Origin: Paludibacteraceae bacterium
Lineage (GTDB): Bacteria; Bacteroidota; Bacteroidia; Bacteroidales; Paludibacteraceae
NCBI GenBank assembly: GCA_017961765.1
Contig: JAGCWQ010000182.1
Location: 1 to 58,378, forward strand
DNA length: 58,378 nucleotides
Reading direction: 5' to 3'
In this document: piece after piece, positions 53,791 to 58,378 of the stretch
Numbering within the stretch: the stretch's first letter is position 1
How the letters are laid out: each line of letters starts with the position of its first letter
Translations under genes and position numbers: made by a program
Notes under the pieces: generated by a model
Seen by the model: only the letters and a program-made list of their open reading frames with translations
Databases searched by the model: none
What the model was told of the DNA's origin: nothing

Positions 53791-54922
53791 AATAACTGAG
53801 GAAATACAGAGCCTTTTCAGAAAGTTCAGGAGTTCGGTTGGTTCACCTCTTATGGAGACGGAAATAACGGACTCCGAGCTTTGTGATCTCCTCGACATCG
53901 CGGTTGAGGACTATGCCGAGAGAGTGCAGAATTGGGTTATCGAAAACCAATGGGCTACGCTTTACGGAAAAAATCTTGTGGGGTTGAACAACATCGACCT
54001 AGCATTTGCGTTGTCAATGAGAACGTTGGATCTGTCTAAGGACTACAGTTATTGGTTTTCTAAGGAAGCGGGATTGCAACAGCGAGGTCCTTGGGAGTTG
54101 AAGAAAGATTTCATCACCATTGAGTCTGGCAAACAGAACTATATCATTCCTGCAGGAAGGGAAATCAACAACGTAATGTGGTGCAACCCTTCCACTTCTC
54201 AGGCTGCTCTCTATGCAAACTACGGTGGACTTGATACGCTCGGCTTTGCCGGTGGATACGGACAGGCGGGTGGCGGCTCGTATGGGCCGATAGGCGGTTT
54301 CTATATCGCACAGAGTGCCGATATTGCGTACATGGCTACGGATTTGGCGTACAAGAACAGACTCCTTCGTGGAGACTTGACGTACAAGGTAACCGCCGGA
54401 CCTGACGGAACGCATATCCTGCACCTGTATTCAACACCGGGTTCCAAACTGACATTCGGTTCCTCATTCACGGCCAACGGCTCGCTCAGTCTTGTCGGCT
54501 GTGAGGTGTGGTACACGTATTACGACGTATCGTCTGCCGATGATGCGGACGCTTGCAGACGTGCACACCCTGAGGTTATCATTACCCCTGACCAGGTTCC
54601 GCTCGAAAAAATGGACTATGCGTTCTTGAACGCACCGACGAAAACGATTGTTCGTAAACTGTTCATCGCCAAAGCAAAAGAAGCACTCGGAAACATTCGA
54701 GGAAAGTTCAGTGGTAAGGTCAGCATTATGGAGGCGGAGGCAAACCTCGACTACATGATGCTTATCAATCAGGGGCAAACCGAATACAAGGAGACGATGG
54801 AGGAACTTACCAAGCGACTTGAGAGAATGTCTCCATACGAACTTATGAAGAAAAACGCGGAACTCGCTCAAAATATGGTGGACATACTTAAGAACAAACC
54901 TCTTGGTATATACGCCATTTAA
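53783..54922 (+). CDS. Neck or head-completion protein (T4 gp13/gp14-like position)
   Basis: A 379-residue protein starting MTKITEEIQSLFRKFRSSVG. LLDIAVEDYAERVQNWVIEN is the early helix pattern of head-tail connector proteins (xxLLxxAxxxYxE), followed by Gly/Tyr-rich beta segments and a helical end. Location immediately before the portal fits a neck protein. Overlaps the previous gene by 8 bp. Assignment is from gene order and style, not from a decisive motif. Confidence 0.6.
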   Translation: MTKITEEIQSLFRKFRSSVGSPLMETEITDSELCDLLDIAVEDYAERVQNWVIENQWATLYGKNLVGLNNIDLAFALSMRTLDLSKDYSYWFSKEAGLQQRGPWELKKDFITIESGKQNYIIPAGREINNVMWCNPSTSQAALYANYGGLDTLGFAGGYGQAGGGSYGPIGGFYIAQSADIAYMATDLAYKNRLLRGDLTYKVTAGPDGTHILHLYSTPGSKLTFGSSFTANGSLSLVGCEVWYTYYDVSSADDADACRRAHPEVIITPDQVPLEKMDYAFLNAPTKTIVRKLFIAKAKEALGNIRGKFSGKVSIMEAEANLDYMMLINQGQTEYKETMEELTKRLERMSPYELMKKNAELAQNMVDILKNKPLGIYAI

Positions 54923-54948
54923 TGAGTTGATTAAATCAGTTTTTACGC

Positions 54949-54956
54949 TATTTTTT
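54949..54956 (+). promoter_or_regulatory. Late-type motif variant TATTTTTT
   Basis: 14 nt before the ATG at 54971; a weak match. Confidence 0.3.
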
Positions 54957-54970
54957 AATAAAAGATTTTT

Positions 54971-57043
54971 ATGGCCGATAGAAGGACAAGATGGCAGAAA
55001 CTAACCGATGTTCTAATAAACACCGGGCAGGGCTCGCCTGTTTCTACGAGAACCACAACATACAACATAAGTGCTCCGCTCGGGACGAGGAACGGAAACG
55101 AAATCTTGTACGCTTCTGAAAGTGAAGAAGACAGGAATCAGAAACTCGCTCAACTGAAACAGCAGAAATACATGTCGTACCTGTGGGCTAAGACAGGATA
55201 TGATACTGCAATGGAACAGGCTGTCGGTGCCAACCAAGTACGTGTCATGTACAGGGACGCCGACCTTATGGCCACCTGGCCGGAAATCGGCTCTGCGTTG
55301 GAGACTGTCGCTGAGGAAGCAACCACAATCAACAAGAAAGGCAAAATTCTCAATATCTACTCAAAATCCGAGAGAATTAAATCCATTCTTGAAGACCTTT
55401 TCTACAATCGTCTTGACATACCCGTATGGCTGACTACTATCGTACACGAGACAGCGAAATACGGTAACGAGTTCATGTTCCTGAACCTCGATTTGAACGA
55501 GGGCGTCAAAGGTTGGAGGGAACTCCCTGTTCACCAGATGCGTCGTATCGAGAACGGAATGGACAATGTGTACGGCGCTGGTATGTTCAACGCGTCCTTT
55601 ACGCAGCTTAAACCGGACGAGGTTAAGTTCGTATGGGAGGGACACAACGAGGACAAGCCGTTCAAGAACTGGATGATTGCCCACTTCCGCCTTATCACGG
55701 ACTCAATCTTCCTTCCTTACGGTTGTTCATGGTTGAACAAGGCAAGACGCCATTGGAGAATGCTCTCCATGATGGAAGACGCCATGCTCCTGTACCGTTT
55801 GGAAAGGAGTATCGAACGCAGGGTGTTCAAGGTAAACGTCGGTGCTATTGACGATAAGGACGTTCCTGCATTCATACAGGAGTTCATGAACGGAATCAAG
55901 AGGGCTCCTATCATTGATCCTCAGACAGGACAGATTGACCTAAGGAAAAACTTCCTCGACGTAAGTGCTGACTACGTTATTCCTGTAAGACCAGGTGCGG
56001 ATCCAACGGCGATAGACGTTCTGCAAAGTGCGTCGAACCCTACGCAAATGGACGATATTCAGTACATGGAGAACAAGGTTCTTTGTGCACTGAGAGTTCC
56101 GAAGCCGCTCATTGGTTTCCAAGAGCCACAGGGTAAGGCGCAGAACATGTCCCTTATCGACATACGCTTCAACAGGGTAATCAACAATATCCAGAAGGCG
56201 ATTATAATGGAACTGAACAAGATTGCCATTATCCACCTTTACCTTCTTGGATTTGAAGACGAACTGTCCAACTTCACGCTGTCGCTCAACAATCCTTCCA
56301 ACCAGATTGAGCAAATGGAACTCGACAACCTCAACAAGAGGCTTGCCGCCGCTACCACGGCTCTTGCCGAACAGGGAGGCGGACTTCCGCTCATGTCATG
56401 GCATCAGGTTCAGAGGGAGATTATGGGTAGGACGGAAAGTGAAATCGAGCAGACTCTCCTTGAACTCAGGCTTGAAGCCGCACTTGCGATTGAACTGCAG
56501 CGTACCGTCGAGATTATCAAGAGGACGCACATGTTTGACAAGGTTGACAGGCTGTTCGGAGAACCGGGTGCCGAATATAGTGCTCAGCCACCGGGAATGG
56601 ATAACGGTATGGGCGGCGGCCTCGGCGGAGGCGGCGGTGCACCCGCTCCAATCGGTGACGGCTTCGGCGATGAACTCGGAGATTTGGGAGCACCGGGCGA
56701 AGATAGTGACAGCGACCTCGGAGGCGATGAGGGCGGTGCCGATCTCGGAGGAATGGATGCGGAAGCACCAGAGCCACTTAACGAAGGCTACAATGGTCCG
56801 GTTACACAGAAACTCAGGAACGATATTGCTAAGGGGCAGTTCTACAACGCCTACCTGAAAGATATGACGAAAAAGGCACTTCAGGAAGAAGAGAACAACC
56901 ACAAACCGATACCGATAATCAGCAGAAATCTCATCGTAAACGAAGAGATAAATTCCATTATCGAATCTCTTGGCAAAAAAATCGAAGAAAGTGACCAAAG
57001 AGACAGAGACCTTGAAAAGGAATTGCAAGTTTTGCAACAATAA
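54971..57043 (+). CDS. Portal protein (T4 gp20 type)
   Basis: A 690-residue protein forming the dodecameric DNA port at the head vertex. The signature LLYRLERSIERRVFKVNVGA (about 275-295) and VRPGADPTAIDVL, ENKVLCALRVPKPLIGF are typical of gp20-type portals. After residue 530 comes a Gly/Pro and Asp-rich, probably disordered extension (GMGGGLGGGGGAPAPIGDGF…) absent from T4, then a helical end. It would work with the terminase encoded at 47434-49287. Confidence 0.88.
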   Translation: MADRRTRWQKLTDVLINTGQGSPVSTRTTTYNISAPLGTRNGNEILYASESEEDRNQKLAQLKQQKYMSYLWAKTGYDTAMEQAVGANQVRVMYRDADLMATWPEIGSALETVAEEATTINKKGKILNIYSKSERIKSILEDLFYNRLDIPVWLTTIVHETAKYGNEFMFLNLDLNEGVKGWRELPVHQMRRIENGMDNVYGAGMFNASFTQLKPDEVKFVWEGHNEDKPFKNWMIAHFRLITDSIFLPYGCSWLNKARRHWRMLSMMEDAMLLYRLERSIERRVFKVNVGAIDDKDVPAFIQEFMNGIKRAPIIDPQTGQIDLRKNFLDVSADYVIPVRPGADPTAIDVLQSASNPTQMDDIQYMENKVLCALRVPKPLIGFQEPQGKAQNMSLIDIRFNRVINNIQKAIIMELNKIAIIHLYLLGFEDELSNFTLSLNNPSNQIEQMELDNLNKRLAAATTALAEQGGGLPLMSWHQVQREIMGRTESEIEQTLLELRLEAALAIELQRTVEIIKRTHMFDKVDRLFGEPGAEYSAQPPGMDNGMGGGLGGGGGAPAPIGDGFGDELGDLGAPGEDSDSDLGGDEGGADLGGMDAEAPEPLNEGYNGPVTQKLRNDIAKGQFYNAYLKDMTKKALQEEENNHKPIPIISRNLIVNEEINSIIESLGKKIEESDQRDRDLEKELQVLQQ

Positions 57044-57048
57044 GAAAA

Positions 57049-57056
57049 TATTTATC
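57049..57056 (+). promoter_or_regulatory. Late-type motif variant TATTTATC
   Basis: 15 nt before the ATG at 57072. Confidence 0.45.
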
Positions 57057-57071
57057 TAAAAACGATTAGGG

Positions 57072-57974
57072 ATGGCAAAATTCGATTTTAACGACTGCAA
57101 CGACGTTAAAAAACTAAAAACCGAAATCAACAACATACTTGAATCGAGGATACAGAAACTTGAACTCGAATCTGCGCTGAAAAATCTTTCAGAGCAGCCT
57201 TTCGGTGCGATCAAGAATGTTTTCGAGGGGATAACGGATAAGTTGTACGAAACCACGGAGGGGAAAAAGATTATCGGTAAGTACGTGAGGGCGATAAGGG
57301 AGAACAAGAATACGGCTGACGCATATTCCGTATATGAGTTCGTGTACCATTCACCGCACGTATCCAACCCGAATATGCTCCTGACTGAAGCCCTTTATAT
57401 GGTGAGCGGCATGGACAAGCAGCAGTTCGCCGAGGGTAAGAAAAAAATTGCCGAAATCGTTGCAGAAGGCATAAACCTCGTCGGTAAGGACGCAAACTTC
57501 GTCGATGAGAACATCAACCGTGGCTACGGTATCAACGAAGCCATCGACTTCCTAATGCTAAACCCTAAGAATTTCGATAATCTGGACGAGTATATCAACA
57601 AGTTCAGTTACGTTGAGAACCACCTTACGGAAAACATGGCTGAAAAGCCTGTTGAGCCGTCAAGCAGGACAGGCAAGGAACTCATAGATTCTCTCAACGA
57701 GGCTATGGACGGTCTCAATTCTTGGGAGAAGGAAGCAATCAGCGACATAACGCTTGCGAAACTGTCCAACAGAGATATGTCAGAACTGTTCGAGGAATAC
57801 AAGAACGGTTGTATCGAAAAGATTGACGAGAATATCGAAAAAGGTGCCACAACGGAAGAGAAGTCACGCCTTGAAACGATGAAAAGGCAACTCAGTGAAA
57901 AGCAATACAGCGAGGAAAACCTATATGAAGATATAGTAACGCTTTCCGAACTCAGGGCTACATTATCAGAATAA
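57072..57974 (+). CDS. Probable prohead core/virion protein
   Basis: A 300-residue, strongly helical and acidic protein starting MAKFDFNDCNDVKKLKTEIN, with several LxE/IxE sequences. Long charged helices (KIDENIEKGATTEEKSRLET) and location between the portal and a tagged small protein fit a scaffold or head-core component as in T4. No direct motif proves it. Starts 28 bp after the portal stop. Confidence 0.55.
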   Translation: MAKFDFNDCNDVKKLKTEINNILESRIQKLELESALKNLSEQPFGAIKNVFEGITDKLYETTEGKKIIGKYVRAIRENKNTADAYSVYEFVYHSPHVSNPNMLLTEALYMVSGMDKQQFAEGKKKIAEIVAEGINLVGKDANFVDENINRGYGINEAIDFLMLNPKNFDNLDEYINKFSYVENHLTENMAEKPVEPSSRTGKELIDSLNEAMDGLNSWEKEAISDITLAKLSNRDMSELFEEYKNGCIEKIDENIEKGATTEEKSRLETMKRQLSEKQYSEENLYEDIVTLSELRATLSE

Positions 57975-57988
57975 AAGAACGAAACGAT

Positions 57989-58288
57989 ATGAAAATCAAG
58001 GTATCAAAAAAGGAACTCTACGAATGCGTAGAACGTGCGGTTATCCGTGCATACGGCGAAGCAAAGGCCAAGGCTCTTAACGAGGGCTACTGTGACGACG
58101 ACGATGATGACGATCCTGTGAGCAGGTTCCTCGCGAACCCGAAGAACAGGCTTCCTAAGAGACTACCCGGCGGCGGTGCCGCTAAGAAGGCTGCAATGGC
58201 TGACATTAAGAAAGAAACCGACGCAGAGAAGCACGACGAGAAAGCCGCTGCTGATGCAGAAGAAAAAGAAATGCACGGCGAAGATTAA
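57989..58288 (+). CDS. Small acidic/basic prohead-type protein with tag-like start
   Basis: A 99-residue protein, MKIKVSKKELYECVERAVIR, a weaker version of the shared N-terminal helix, then a run of seven Asp, a Pro/Arg-rich segment (KNRLPKRLPGGGAAKKAA) and an alternating Ala/Lys/Glu tail. Low complexity and position after the portal fit a small head-core protein. Followed by a terminator. Confidence 0.55.
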   Translation: MKIKVSKKELYECVERAVIRAYGEAKAKALNEGYCDDDDDDDPVSRFLANPKNRLPKRLPGGGAAKKAAMADIKKETDAEKHDEKAAADAEEKEMHGED

Positions 58289-58292
58289 AAAG

Positions 58293-58320
58293 AAAGCCAC
58301 CCGAGAGGGCGGCTTTTTTT
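58293..58320. terminator. Bidirectional terminator
   Basis: AAGCCACCC / GGGCGGCTT stem (one mismatch) around GAGA, followed by seven T; lies between converging genes. Confidence 0.7.
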
Positions 58321-58378
58321 AGTAGTTGTTCTTACTTAGAAGTCCGTTATTGATTCGTTTGTAATACCAATCAACCAC
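58319..58378 (-). CDS. C-terminal end of an unrecognised protein
   Basis: An open minus-strand frame enters from the right edge and ends at a TAA at 58321-58319, reading VVDWYYKRINNGLLSKNNY. It converges on the 57989 gene with the terminator between them. Too short for identification. Confidence 0.5.
   Translation of the reverse strand: MVDWYYKRINNGLLSKNNY

Noticed and set aside
1-58378. Integrated prophage or a defence island
   Set aside because: No integrase, attachment site, tRNA boundary or bacterial housekeeping gene is found; the whole window reads as phage DNA.

Overview
This window is a piece of a large tailed-phage genome, most likely a myovirus-like phage of a Bacteroidota host with a T4-type head. 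The phage assignment rests on a T4-type terminase large subunit (47434-49287, minus), a gp20-type portal (54971-57043), neck- and prohead-like genes beside it, and tail-fibre-like proteins. The host assignment rests on many promoters of the Bacteroidota type (TTTG, 19-20 bp, TAnnTTTG) and on small proteins whose style I recognise from gut Bacteroidota phages. The genes end in TAA, TAG and TGA, so the standard code is used. I saw no tRNA, rRNA, CRISPR array, transposase or integrase.

Layout. 1-2272: three small minus-strand genes separated by long non-coding stretches that hold five unusual promoter-like elements (TATATTATACTATAA), some in convergent pairs; they may drive untranslated RNAs. 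2273-18065: mostly minus-strand, tightly packed or ATGA-coupled small genes, many unrecognised, with isolated late-type genes (2273, 4949). 18100-24440: a PurA/PurZ-like synthetase, a VWA protein, a Nudix hydrolase, a DUF458/YkuK-like protein and the first DNA methyltransferase. 24491-40500: a SAM-centred region with three more methyltransferase genes (one a fusion of two catalytic domains, one with an AT-hook tail), a PD-(D/E)XK-like nuclease, two radical SAM enzymes and a phage metK. 40513-58378: late virion module with genes on both strands: ClpA/ClpC-like ATPase, fibre-like proteins, InPase-domain protein, terminase, two large polyvalent-type proteins, neck-like protein, portal and prohead proteins.

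Regulation appears two-tiered. Non-structural genes carry host-type promoters. Virion genes on either strand are preceded, usually by 12-24 nt, by TATTTATA or TATTTATT, which I propose as the late promoter.

Several otherwise unrelated proteins (a kinase-like protein, a Nudix hydrolase, an InPase protein, a long Pro/Gly-rich protein and three small proteins) share a short N-terminal helix of the form (T/S/D)ExxL(K/R)xI(I/V)xE, ending in a possible T4-type prohead protease site. Most also carry the late motif. I infer a set of proteins packaged in the head and injected with the DNA. Two further large proteins share a C-terminal QLQESFFRFLDxMEGY tag. These tags, the late motif and the non-coding elements are the most novel signals here.
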